Under the pieces are notes generated by a model. The model did no database searches. It saw nothing but the letters and a program-made list of their open reading frames with translations, and was not told the origin of the DNA. DNA of 64,000 bases from Dirofilaria immitis (lineage: Eukaryota; Nematoda; Chromadorea; Rhabditida; Onchocercidae), in contig JAKNDB010000067.1 in NCBI GenBank assembly GCA_024305405.1, positions 1-64,000 of the forward strand. Direction: 5' to 3'. Every line of letters begins with the position of its first letter. Positions within the stretch are counted from its first letter, which is position 1. Made by a program: the position numbers and the translations under genes. This document shows, piece by piece, positions 1-11,046 of this stretch.

Positions 1-666
1 CAACTTGTCACCATTAAGGTTGTATACTGAGATATTCTAACAGATTAAAATTTTAATCTTATGGATCATTTCATTTTTGATCTGCTGTAAGCAAATGACA
101 CGATAGATAAATTTTGTCACCGAATAGTAAACAGACTGTTTATTTATGTATTGAGGAACTCTGAAATGATTATTCAATTATTTCCTACATTTTCGATCAT
201 CTTTTTTTCTTCTATTCTTTCAACCGTGAATTTTAATTCAAAAACTTTTCCAATTTCTATGAAATAGAAGTTGGAATAATGAATCATTGGATGAATCATA
301 TGAAAATATTGCCAAGCAGAACTCCGAGAAAATTAATAGTACTACTTTGATTAGCAGAGCAATTTTAACGATCATTTGCAAATGAACAGATAAATTATTT
401 TGGCTATGATGAATAGAATCATTTTCAAGATTCAACTTTTCTAAAAATTACTATGAAGTAAATTATTGGATTTTTAAATATCTTTTTCTACGTAATAGAA
501 TCAATTGCTTTATTTTGAGGGTGCTGGACATTCCGTTTCATTCGATAGGCCTGGCCCATTGCTTCAAATGTTAAATAATTTCATGAAACAAACCGATCTT
601 TCAACTTCAATTTCCGTGAGCACTAAATTGACCCCATTGAGAAAGCAATACCAAATACTGAATCAG
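1..666 (+). CDS. Serine carboxypeptidase-like (S10) domain, C-terminal end; gene continues upstream
   Basis: Two exons are visible: 1-18 (QLVTIK) and 520-666 (49 codons), joined in phase 0 across an intron at 19-519 whose acceptor is TTTTGAG. The joined peptide QLVTIK-GAGHSVSFDRPGP is the typical end of an S10 (alpha/beta-hydrolase) carboxypeptidase, and the His of GAGH is the catalytic His of the triad, so this domain end looks intact. The protein does not stop: the exon ends at a GT donor (667) and reads on into the next domain. This resembles large nematode proteins with tandem S10 domains (I recall C. elegans K10C2.1 as one). Such enzymes remove C-terminal residues from peptides, usually in lysosomes or outside the cell. 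The rest of the domain is left of the window. Confidence 0.75.
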
Positions 667-1093
667 GTCTAATCTTAATGTTTTTCATACTTTCTTCTCA
701 AAAATAATACAAGCAATTCCTATTAACAAGTAAATTAAAAAGAATCAAAAAAATTGTGCGATGAAACGAAGAAAAACATATTGCGTTTTCAATTGTTTTT
801 CGGCACAAAGCAGTGAAGGAATTCAAATTATCGGAAAAATTTGAAATGAGCGAAAAATGAGTCTTATTAGCAACATTTATTTAAATTTGAATCTTTAATA
901 AAGAAATTAAAAAGATTCAAAAAGAAAGAAAAAGAAATTAAAAATATGAAAAATTGATTTCTGAAATATCTATATAAAGAAAGAATGCCAGATGGATGAA
1001 ATTGATTAAATGAGAATGTATTCACCTTTAAAAGTATATATTATTCTAATATTTTTATTAATATATTTCAAAAAAATTTCATGAATACTGCAG

Positions 1094-4000
1094 ATTGCGG
1101 CCGAAACGAATAATTTCTATGCTGACACAGAACGATCCAATCCAGAGAAATTAGAAAAGATGAGTCGGTTGATAATAAAAATATGCCTGGACGAACATTT
1201 CAGTATAGTTTGGAAACTACAACTGGATATCTAGCGGATGGTCATGGAAATAATCTTTTCTTCTGGTATGAAAATTCTAAATTTACAAAAACAATCATTC
1301 AAGTTATATAAACAAAGTATAGCTTTACATTTTTGGACGTTAGCTTTTTTTTCCTGTTCAAATAATAAGGATTGCAAAATAAAAAGTTTCAGGGCGAAGC
1401 AATCCTTGTCCAGGAATCTTGCTTTCAAAATTTCCTTTTTGTTAGATTTGATTTTTCATCAAGCCTATAATCTAGGTCTGTAATCATTAGTCAAGTTTTG
1501 CTGCGATCATTAACATGCTCAGATTTTATGGAGATGATATTAGAATAAATCGAATAAAAAAAAAAAAAAACTAGTTGTTGTCATAAGCCTTTCTGACAAC
1601 ATTCTTTTGTGTGATCGTATTCGGTCGCATTCAAAAAAGAAGGTGCATTGTTTTGAAGGATATGATTAAAAATGATAATTCAGGTGGATTCCGTCCATAA
1701 ATCAAATCGCTCCTTTGATTGTATGGCTTGGTAATGGTCCAGATTGTAGCTCATTTTATGATATATTTAGCAATGTTGGCCCATATCGTGTTGGAAAATA
1801 TGGAAAAAAGTTATATGAAAATCCATATTCATGGGATCATGTAAAAATTTTTCATTTTTTTATTTGAATTTAGCAAAAATTCATTATAAATTCGACGTTC
1901 GAATAAAATCCTTACTATGATCATCATTATTTCACATTAAACGTAATAAATGATATCGATGATAAGAGTGACGAATTGTATTTATGATCAATGTGAGTTG
2001 ATGAAAGTCATTTGTTATTATTATTATTGCTGAACTTCTTCTTTCATAAAACTTGTAAGATAGATATGTGAATTAGAGAATTCTGAAACATTTGCCATAG
2101 AAATTCCTTCCTCTTTCTTTCTTCGCTTTACTACTAATGATAATTAGTTAGCTCAGAATACTTTTGTAATTTTGCTACTCATAATTTCGCTTCATAAACG
2201 CTTCATATTTTCCATATAAATATTCCATCTAATAATTTATTAAAAATAATTTATAAATGATTATATTTAACATCTTTGCAGGTTGCAAATATGTTATTTT
2301 TGGAAGCAGTTCCAAACACGGGTTATTCATTAGGTAATAAAACAGAGTACAATGACAATGAGGCAAGTATTGTTATATTCTTTTCTTATAAAAACTATTT
2401 GATTTTATCATCCAATAACTAATAAATTACTGATAAAAATTACTGCTCAGATTGTGGATGGATTACTGAATGCCATCGCAAATTTCTATAAAACATCTAT
2501 TGGTGCCAATTATGTACAAAATCATTTATACATATTTGGTCAAGGTAATGGTAGCCGTTACGCTTTATTATTGGCTCTAAAATTAGCTAAAGTAAGTTTC
2601 TTAATTAACAGATCTGAGTGATATTTAAATTTATAAATAATCAAATGAAAATATTTTTTCATATTAAAAATTTCTGAATTTCCTAAATGCTTTATATATA
2701 TATTATTGCTCAAATTTTTCAATGTTTAAACTATCATTTCTAATTCTCATTGAAATATTATAGAGAAATATTCGTATTGGAAATAATTTGAATGATATTA
2801 ACTTGACATCATTATGCTACAATATATTTCCTATATATATGAAATGAATAGTATTTTAATTTTAACAAGAAATCTCTACTGTACTCATATAGTCTTCAGT
2901 TATTTACGGCATCGCTTTTTAGTATATTATCATATTTTGTGGATAATTATATTCAGGAAATTCACTATATCAGTTTAAATAAATATCTCTAATAAGAATT
3001 ATTGAATTGTTTTTAAACAAACTAGTTAAACAAAGAGTAAATTTAATATCCATGTCGAATTCTTTGAAATCTTAACAAAAATCATCTCTTCTAAATATCG
3101 ATCTAATCGATAAAATTGATTTTCCAGACAGTTTCTGAAATTCCAAAATTAACTGGCATAGGTTTGGGCAATTCATTATTAGACCATGAAGCATCAATCA
3201 ATATTATCCCAAATGAATTATACTTCGGTGGTTTAATTGGCAAATAGTATGTGTTTCTTTTTATAATTCTTTGTATATCTGCAATTGGTAATTTTTGTGC
3301 AACAATTCCCAACGAATTGCAAATTTCAGTGAATGGGATCAGTTGATTTCATGTTGCATAGATGAGAATGGAATCTATCAAGAATCTTGTCAACTTATGA
3401 AATATGTCACCTTTGATAATCAAGGTATTGTAACACCAAAAACTAATTCAGAATGCTCCCGGCTTGTTGCTCAGTACGTACGTGAAGGAATGTTTCAACG
3501 AAAGTATGATTCATTTTGCTAGCATTTGGAACTTTATTCAAGAATAACGAGCAAAAAGAGAGATAATATATTTTTATAAAATCGTATATGGTAGTAATCA
3601 TATGAGTAATAATTATAAGTAATAATAATTTTATCAGCTAATGATTAAGAAAGAAGTGATGTAGATATAGTTACTCTCTTTTTTCAGAAAAACTTTTGAC
3701 AATAAGTCCTAAAAAAAAGTTGAATAAAATTGCATTGCTTGGTTATTTGCAAAGATTCTATTCCATAGATTCTTTTAAAATAATTTTCATAAATTTTATT
3801 TATTGTATTTTACTGCAGGAATCCATCCTTAAACGTGTACAATAAATGTCATGAAGAAATGATTCCTATCTATAACGATGATAGTAGTCAAACGAAACAG
3901 GAAATGAATGGACAGGCTTTAAATTATAATCCACAACCACTAACAAATAATTCCTTTTTCATTAATCAACCGGTTAATTTCTTACTTTAGAAATAAATGA

Positions 4001-4850
4001 AATTTTTTTGCCATATTGATACATGATTTATAAATATCTTCGTTATTTGATATTGTTTAAATCAATTTCAAAAATACTATTTTACGATTATCTGATTTGT
4101 TGATTTTTTTCTTTGATTTTGATTAATTTTTTCTGAATTCAGAATTATATTAATTATCATTCCATCGGATGCATTCGCATCATATCATTGCTATATGAAT
4201 GATGCAATTAGCAAATATCTTCGCTTAAATGAGGTACGACAATGGTTGAATGTTTCTGAAGATGCATCGGAATGGCAAATTTGCAGTAAATTTGTCTAGA
4301 CATATTTGCCTAATTTTATAAATTAATTTGTACAGTGCTTCAAAGGAATATTGATTATATTTTTAAGTGCTTATAGTGATTCGGAATTTTTTTCTCCATC
4401 TTTTATACAAGAAGAAAGACAATAATAAGAACTACTGATTAAGATTTAAAGTATTAACTTCTATTTTCTGATATAAATAATTGTGAATTGATAATTTTTC
4501 AGTCCCTTATTATCCTATAATGAGCAGACATCCATGAGCGCAGCATTTAAGGATATTATGCAGCAAAATAACCAACTTTCTGAACAATAAGCCATATAAT
4601 GAGACTGGAAAAGCTCCGCATCTACGTCAAATACTTCCGCAGTATCAGCCAGAAAAATCACAACTGGGTAAATTGGAAATAAAATATTAACTTTAAAATA
4701 TAGGATTTTGATGTTTTGGATTTTGATGAACTCCTCTGTATCACTAATATCTTTTCCATACACTATTATACTGCTGGAATTTCGTATTGGAATTTTAATG
4801 AAATCAAAAATTTTGCGCTCATTTTTGTAAGTTAATCCTTCATTAAAATA
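1094..4850 (+). pseudogene. Middle S10 domain: catalytically dead and frame-broken
   Basis: Likely exons are 1094-1265, 1684-1840, 2282-2362, 2451-2591, 3128-3246, 3330-3503, 3819-3972, 4143-4285 and a decayed stretch from 4503 to about 4850. Phases agree from 1684 to 3972. The substrate-binding motif LNGGPGCSS is here LGNGPDCSS (1730-1753), and the nucleophile motif GESYAG is GQGNGS (2538-2555), with Gly at the Ser position, so this domain should not cleave peptides. WQIC and a Cys-rich middle are recognisable family features. There is a one-base frame break near 1150 (an extra A in the A run would restore the frame), phase mismatches at the 3972/4143 and 4285/4503 junctions, a stop near 4588, and no GAGH exon. 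The intron at 2363 starts with GC (GCAAGT). A pseudoenzyme domain in a live gene that also carries assembly errors is the alternative to a dead gene. Confidence 0.65.
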
Positions 4851-5274
4851 AGTTCTAGAATTTAGAAAATTTACTGGAATATTTGTAAAGAATTGAATTT
4901 ATTACCAGTATGAATTGACAAAAATGGATTTTACAAATTAATTTCTCGAATTTTGATAAATAAAAACATATAAAATTTAAATTTTATGTTTTGTAAAAAG
5001 AAATATAAGAATGACCATCACGAATCATTTTCATTTTCCCTAACACTATTTTCTTCATATTTTTTTGTCATAATTTATTTTTATTGGCAGTTGATTAATG
5101 TTATCATGTAATTCTTGAAACAATTTTTCAAAATATTTTATATGTTTCTATTCTGATCGGCTTTTTTTAAGATGCACTATCTACAATTTACACATATGCA
5201 AATTTTTTTTAATCCATAATATTGATTATTCACTGAATTCGGTCTATTTTTAAAGCTTTTTCATGTAATTTTAG

Positions 5275-5876
5275 TATCACGACAATTGGCTGATCAAATA
5301 TTCGATTTACCTGGTCTGACATATACTATCAACTTCAATCAGTATTCAGGACATCTTAATGCAAGCGAAGGAAACTATCTTCATTACTGGTTAAAAGCTT
5401 TTATTTTTCATATTACAAAAGCTACTTAAAATTTTCTTATTTAGAATTTTCAATAACTTTTCTGATTTCAATATTTTTAAGAATGATTTTTTTGATTAAA
5501 AATAAATTAGGTTGGTGGAGTCACAAAATGATCCGAGGACTGATCCGCTTATAATTTGGTTCAACGGTGGCCCTGGGTGTAGTTCTCTTGTTGGTTTATT
5601 CGTAGAAAATGGACCGTTTCATTCAAATCGCGACGGAATCACTTTATTTGAAAATGTATTCTCATGGAATAAGGTAGCATTTTTGCTATATTACATCTAA
5701 TATTTCAATCTTAGGATGAGCAATTTTGCATCATTGCTTTTTGTTTGAATTTTTCACAAAATTTTGTAAAAATTTCGTAAATAATTATGTATTTTTAGTT
5801 AGCGAATGTTTTATACATTGACTCACCTCGACAAGTTGGATTTTCATATCAAGACGAAGCAGTTAAGCCAGATGTC
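5275..5876 (+). CDS. S10 carboxypeptidase domain, N-terminal part, truncated by rDNA
   Basis: The exons are 5275-5389, 5511-5673 and 5799 onward, all with GT/AG borders and matching phases. They encode the start of a normal S10 domain: [19 protein letters not shown], then [11 protein letters not shown], the intact oxyanion/substrate motif NGGPGCSS (5563-5586), FSWNK and [14 protein letters not shown]. Unlike the middle domain, nothing here is degenerate. In mid-exon, after about DEAVKPD, the sequence turns into 28S rRNA; the frame then reads through rRNA to TGA at 5967-5969. The nucleophile and His parts of the domain were not found anywhere downstream. This is either a real insertion or rearrangement or an assembly chimera. 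Confidence 0.8.
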
Positions 5877-6260
5877 AGTACGAGAGGAACCGCAGGTTCA
5901 GACATTTGGTTCATGTGCTTGGCCGATCGGCCAATGGTGCGAAGCTACCATCTGAGGGATTATGACTGAACGCCTCTAAGTCAGAATCCCACCTAGACAA
6001 GGCAACGATAAATTTGCTCCCCGATATCGGGAGGTACTATTATGTAATAAATGTAATTTTTATTACAATTAATGCCCTATTATATGGTATTGCTATTTAA
6101 TCGAATGATTAAATGGTTGCCAAAACCGGATAACTCTGGTACAATGTCGGGGCGCAAAATCACTTGCAGACGACTTGATTACTGGTCAAGGTGTTGTAAG
6201 CAGTAGAGCAGCCTCCATACTGCGATCTGTTGAAACTTATCCTTTGATTGGACGATTTGT
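5876..6260 (+). rRNA. 28S rRNA, 3'-terminal fragment (orphan)
   Basis: The sequence starts at the sarcin/ricin loop (CAGTACGAGAGGAACC at 5876-5891) and continues with conserved 3' 28S blocks: TTCAGACATTTGGTTCATGT, GCGAAGCTACCATCTGAGGG, TATGACTGAACGCCTCTAAG, and near the end GACGACTTGATTACTGGTCA and GTTGTAAGCAGTAGAGCAGC. The right border near 6260 is set by similarity to nematode 26S/28S ends (CCTTTGATTGGACGATT) and is approximate. Everything 5' of the loop (over 3 kb of a normal 28S) is absent, so this piece cannot give a working rRNA by itself. Confidence 0.9.
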
Positions 6261-6539
6261 TAAATTTTTTTTAATTTTTCAACTAACCTGAGAAATATTC
6301 TGTTACTATTTATCTATTTTATCTATCCATATATATAATATATATATATATATATGTGTATGTACATATATAATGTATATATATGTATATATATGTATAT
6401 AAAATATTGAGAAAAAAAAGAAATTTCATTTGAAAATATAAATAATATATAACATTTTTGATAAAAATTACTTTTATAAAAAAAAATAATGAAAAAAAAG
6501 AAAATAATGAAAAAAAAATTTTTCAAAAATACTACAACG

Positions 6540-6830
6540 TTGATAGAGAGCGATGTAGTTATCATATGTTAGATGCAGTGTGCTCATCGCTCACTCACTA
6601 ACTTGAGCAATAGATTGTTTGGCGAAACGAGGGTTTCACCGAATGAGCAATCAATTGATACGGCTCACAACACATAGAGCGAATAACCATTGTGAACAGA
6701 GACGGCACGAACGCCGTATAAATTTAATGATGGTTACTCCTATGGGTTATGATGCGATTGAATGCAAAAATGAAGCAAATGTAACGGTGTGTACACCGTA
6801 TAAATGCAAATGCAAATGCTCCGTTGTATA
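6540..6830. promoter_or_regulatory. Conserved spacer block with hairpin and palindrome (possible spacer promoter)
   Basis: This part of the spacer is richer in G+C than its surroundings and is kept in the second unit at about 7525-7805. It contains an inverted repeat (GAGCGATG near 6548 and CATCGCTC near 6586), an almost perfect palindrome (ACGGTGT 6784-6790, GT, ACACCGT 6793-6799), two CCGTATAAAT motifs (near 6714 and 6796) and two overlapping ATGCAAAT octamers (6804-6820). Conservation and a TATA-like motif would fit a Pol I spacer promoter or enhancer, but that role is only inferred. Confidence 0.3.
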
Positions 6831-6839
6831 ATTTGAAGT

Positions 6840-7056
6840 GCTTATACGATATATTTAATATATTGTCGTATATATTTGTATAACTCATAGATACGCATTG
6901 TGACTCGTCTAAACATATATATATACGATGAATTTGTCGTATATATTAGTATAATTTATAGATACGGATTATGACTCGTCTGTGTTTGTCTAATCATAGG
7001 TATGCATTATGACCCGTCTAATCATAGATATATACGATGAATTTGTATAAATCGAA
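6840..7056. repeat. Degenerate tandem repeat of about 60 bp (spacer array 1)
   Basis: Imperfect units are built from TATACGATGAATTTGTCGTA, TTTGTATAA or TTTGTCTAATCATAGATA, and GCATTATGACTCGTC. TACGATGAATTTGTCGTA is itself close to an inverted repeat. The same family recurs at 7805-8090 and 13110-13375. Confidence 0.75.
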
Positions 7057-7804
7057 TAAAAAAATCGGGAGGCAGTATTATGTAATAAATAAATGTAATT
7101 TTTATTACAATTAATGCCCTATTATATGGTATTGCTATTTAATCGAATGATTAAATGGTTGCCAAAACCGGATAACTCTGGTACAATGTCGGGGCGCAAA
7201 ATCACTTGCAGACGACTTGATTACTGGTCAAGGTGTTGTAAGCAGTAGAGCAGCCTCCATACTGCGATCTGTTGAAACTTATCTTTTGATTGGATGATTG
7301 GTTAAATTTTTTTAATTTTTCATCTAACCTATGAAATATTTTGTTATTATTTATCTATTTATATGTATATGTAGAGAAAATATATATATATAAAATATTG
7401 AGAAAAAAAAGTTTCATTTGAAAATACAAATAATATATAACATATATGTTAAATATTTCTGAAAAAAATTTTTTAAAAAAAAAAAATTATGAAAAAAAAT
7501 TTTTCAAAAATACTACAACGTTGATAGAGAGCGATGAAGTTATCATATGTTAGATGCAGTGTGCTCATCGCTCACTCACTAACTTGAGCAATAGATTGTT
7601 TGGCGAAACGAGGGTTTCACCGAATGAGCAATCAATTCATACGGCGCACAACACATAGCGCGAATAACCATTGTGAACAGAAACGGAAGCAACGCCGTAT
7701 AAATTTGATGATGGTTACTCCTATGTGTTATAATGCGATTGAATGCAAAATGAAGATAACGTAACGGTGTGTATACCGAATAAATGCAAATGCTATGCTC
7801 TGTT

Positions 7805-8090
7805 GTATAATACTCGTCTAATCATAGATATATACGATGAATTTGTCGTATATATTTCTCCAATCACAGATACGGATTATGACTCGTCTATGTTTGTCTA
7901 ATCATAGATATGCATTATGACCTGTCTAGCCATATATATACGATGAATTTGTCGTATATATTTGTCTAATCATAGATAATGATTCGTCTAGTCATAGATA
8001 TGTCCGATGATTTTGTCGTATATTTTGCCCATTCATCGATATGCATGATGATTCCATCTAATCAGAGATATTCATTTTTCGATACTAGAT
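7805..8090. repeat. Degenerate tandem repeat of about 60 bp (spacer array 2)
   Basis: This is the same repeat family and orientation as 6840-7056, with motifs such as ATATACGATGAATTTGTCGT and TAATCATAGATATGCATTAT. It closes the second spacer unit. Confidence 0.75.
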
Positions 8091-8129
8091 GCCGTTATTT
8101 AATCTGCTTTTATGCATATACATTGCTTA

Positions 8130-8345
8130 AGTTGGAGAGCGAGCGATGAGCACACTTTTCCTAGCATATTATAACTTCATCGCTCTCCGTCAACATTATC
8201 GTATTTTTACAGATTTTTTTTCTCTTTTTTCGTAAAAATAATTTTAATCAAAAATATATGATTTACATGTTATATAATAAAGATTTAATGATATATATGT
8301 AATAAATATTATTTATATTTTCAAATGAAAATTTTTTTCTTGAAA
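8130..8345 (-). repeat. Inverted copy of rDNA spacer segment
   Basis: Read on the minus strand, this stretch matches 7385-7600 (and 6390-6612): AGAGCGATGAAGTTAT, GTGTGCTCATCGCTC and the flanking A-rich tract with TTTCATTTGAAAA all recur in the same order, with moderate divergence. The pair makes a large imperfect inverted repeat around array 2. Confidence 0.75.
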
Positions 8346-8509
8346 AAATACTTTATAGTATATTTAAAAATAATGATATTTGAACATATATGTAGAGGAA
8401 ATATTTGATAGTACCTATAAAAATAATAATATTTAAAAGTATATATATAAGGAAAAAATATATATATAGAGAGAGAAAATATTTTTTAATATATATGAAA
8501 ATATGCGCA

Positions 8510-9262
8510 TATTTCTTATGTACTATAAAACAAAAATTTGACATATTTTCTTTTATAATATAAAACAGAAATATTACATGTTTTCTTATATAATAGAAAA
8601 TAAAAATATTACATATTTTCTTATATACTGTAAAATAAAAATATATTTTCTTATATACTAGTAAATAAAATTATTATACATTTTCTTATATACTAGAAAA
8701 TAAAAATATTGCATATTTTCTTATATACCCGAAAATAAGAATATTACATATTTCCTTCTACTATAAAATAAAAATTTTTAATATTTTGTTATATACTATA
8801 AAATAAAAATTTAACTTGTTTTCATATATACTATAAAATTAAAATATTACATATGCAATATATTCTTATATACTGTTAAATAAAAATTTTTAATATTTCC
8901 TTATATACTATAAAATATAAATTTAACTTATTTTCTTATATACTGTAAAATAAAAATTTTTTATATCTTCTTATGTACTGTAAAATAAAAATTTTAACTA
9001 TTTTCTTCTATACTAGAAAATAAAAATTTATATACTATAAAAAAAATATTGTATATTTTCTTATATACCAGAAAATAAAAATATCATATGTTTTCTTATA
9101 CACTGGAAAATAAAAATATTACATATGCAATATTTTCTTGTATACTATAAAATAAAAATCTAGCATAAAAATTTTTTATATTTTTTATATACTAGAAAAT
9201 AAAAATATTGCATATTTTCTTATATACTGTAAAATAAAAATATTACATATTTTCTTATATAC
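8510..9262. repeat. 35-bp AT-rich minisatellite, left part
   Basis: About 21 diverged tandem copies of a 35-bp unit are present (TATACTATAAAATAAAAAT followed by ATTACATATTTTCTTA). The array is interrupted by the BEL/Pao element at 9263 and continues at 12539. Confidence 0.9.
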
Positions 9263-9284
9263 TGTCGAGAATTTTCTCGAAAAA
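9263..9284 (+). repeat. Remnant of 5' LTR (first about 22 bp only)
   Basis: TGTCGAGAATTTTCTCGAAA matches the 3' LTR start at 12131 (TGTCGACAATTTTCTCGAAA) with one difference, then the match ends. The rest of the 5' LTR, the primer-binding site and the leader are gone; gag-like sequence begins at 9294, ten bases further on. Confidence 0.75.
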
Positions 9285-9293
9285 AATCCAAAG

Positions 9294-10514
9294 ATGACCG
9301 TAGAAGAAATCCAAGAGCAACACGAAACAAGAAAACGAATCATCGAGGAGAAAATGATGCGCCTCGAATCATATCTGGAATCTCTCGAAACGACCAATAA
9401 AGAGTGGAAGCAGTATATTCAACAAATTTCCTCCCCGCAAAAAGGCGAGAGGAAGAAGAAAAATACGCACAAATGGTGGACGATGAAACAGGTATTTTAA
9501 GATTAATTAATGATAGTAAAGATGTAATAATTACTCTTAAAATGTATGAAAAAGATTCGGAGTTAATACTCCAACGCTTAGAAAAAGCACTAAAAAGGAG
9601 TACTGACTCAACAGAACGAAACGATACAATCAGCAAATCACACAACAGTGAATTTGCCCCAGTTACCGTTACCAATATTTGACGGTAACCCAAAGTTATG
9701 GAGAGGATTTTGGAGTAGATTTGATGCTGCAATACATCTCCAAAACATCCCAGATATCCAAAAATTAAATTATTTCATTGCTTTTTTGAAAGGTGATGCC
9801 TTACAAGCTGTAAGGGGATATGATATAACCCCAGAAAATTACAATGTTATCAGAACGGTTCTTATCGAAAAATTTGGTCAGTCATATACAATCAAGAGGT
9901 CACTCTATAATGAACTGTACTCGACCAAAAAGAATGATCGGGAATGGAGAGTGACAGTTGAAAGTATCGAAAGAATACTGCGACAGCTGCAAGCCATGGG
10001 CGAGAACTTGGGGAAGTCGAGTATTGAAATAATAATTGAAAGCAGACTGCCAGCATGGATTCTGAAAAAGATTTATCAACAAAAGTAACAGGAATCATGG
10101 TCAGTAAATAAGCTGAGACAACTTCTCGGGAAACTCGTGCTCAGAAGTGAAGAAGTAATGAGGATCCAATCCCTGAATACGATAAGAAATCAAGAATCAG
10201 TAAAGAGTAAGTCAAAACCATTTTCGCGATTTATCCCTAATGAAACCTCAGCATTAACGGTGTTAATTCCCAAATCAAAGGCAAAAGGGATTAAAACAAA
10301 AAGACCCTACACATTTTGTAATAAAGATCATTGGGATAATGAGTGTCAGCTTTACTCAACAGTAAAACAAAGAACGGAACGTTTGAAGGAATTAAAGATC
10401 TGTTTGAACTCTTTTGATAATAGTCACAAGACGACGGATTGTAAAAGCAGAAAACGTTCTTGTTTTTACTGCAAAGGCCCTCACAACACAGCATTATACG
10501 AAAAGAAGTATTGA
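9294..10514 (+). pseudogene. BEL/Pao gag (DUF1759) with zinc knuckles, frameshifted
   Basis: A coiled-coil-like charged N-terminus (VEEIQEQHETRKRIIEEK) shifts frame near 9440 and again near 9645, then reads LPQLPLPIFDGNPKLWRGFW, the hallmark of DUF1759 gag in Pao/BEL elements. An in-frame TAA at 10086-10088 interrupts otherwise continuous homology (QQK, stop, QESWSVNKLRQLL). From 10300 to 10500 come C-x2-C-x4-H-x4-C type knuckles (FCNKDHWDNEC, FYCKGPHNTALY); the first Cys of the middle knuckle is replaced by Ser (ICLNSFDNSH). Frame is lost again after KKY at 10510. The protein would have packaged element RNA. Confidence 0.8.
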
Positions 10515-10639
10515 GGGCACGACGAACCAAATAAAGAAGAAGCCAAGTGAATGTCAGTATTACAAACAAAAACCAAATGGATCAAACGGAAAAAGAAGTT
10601 TTACTTCTATGCAGAAAGGTTAATGTTATAAATCCAGTT

Positions 10640-11020
10640 AATTAGGAGATTCAAAGCGGAGCTACAGTATTCTTTGATACTGGTGCGCAAACATCGTTTG
10701 TCTCAAAAAAATTGGCGCAAAAATTGAAATTAGAGGTTGGTGAAAGTGGAGTCATAAGGATTGCCTCATTCAGCAACAAATACCCAACTTCATCTCCGTA
10801 CTACACGACGGTTATTGGAGTAAAAACCACTGACTCCCAGACCATATTCCTCAAAGTGAATGTGATAGAATATTTAACCAACTCACTGCCGATAATTCCA
10901 TTAGACCAACGGGACGTACCAAGTATCACGAATCAAATTCAATTAGACAGATGCGAAGAACGTCCCGATATACTCATCGAAGCTGACTACTTCTCTCAAT
11001 TCATCCCTACCATGACTCCA
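10640..11020 (+). pseudogene. BEL/Pao aspartic protease (DUF1758-like)
   Basis: The frame reads FFDTGAQTSFVSKKLAQKL with the active-site triad Asp-Thr-Gly at about 10675-10685, then a conserved beta-rich stretch ending DILIEADYFSQFI, the usual end of this domain family. The catalytic motif is intact even though the flanking polyprotein is broken. It runs directly into integrase because the RT segment is deleted. Confidence 0.8.
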
Positions 11021-11046
11021 GAACAGTACGATCCAGAATATTTGCT

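Larger units (their letters stand above)
6026..8101 (+). repeat. Tandem rDNA spacer units (2 x about 1,038 bp), each starting with a 28S tail
   Basis: The block beginning ATCGGGAGG at 6026 recurs at 7064. Each copy contains about 235 bp of the 28S 3' tail, then T/A-rich spacer, a conserved 230-bp block (6540-6830 and 7525-7805), and short tandem repeats. The two copies are very similar, with small indels. The second 28S tail (7064 to about 7298) lacks the sarcin/ricin loop part found in the first. No 18S, 5.8S or further 28S follows, so this is spacer DNA plus duplicated tails, not a complete rDNA unit. Confidence 0.85.

Noticed and set aside
4515..4763. 82-codon minus-strand frame
   Set aside because: It is antisense to the decayed end of the middle S10 domain and lacks any domain of its own.
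6619..6831. 70-codon frame in the rDNA spacer
   Set aside because: It starts without ATG, and the second spacer copy carries a frameshift near its end, so it is more likely spacer sequence than a gene.
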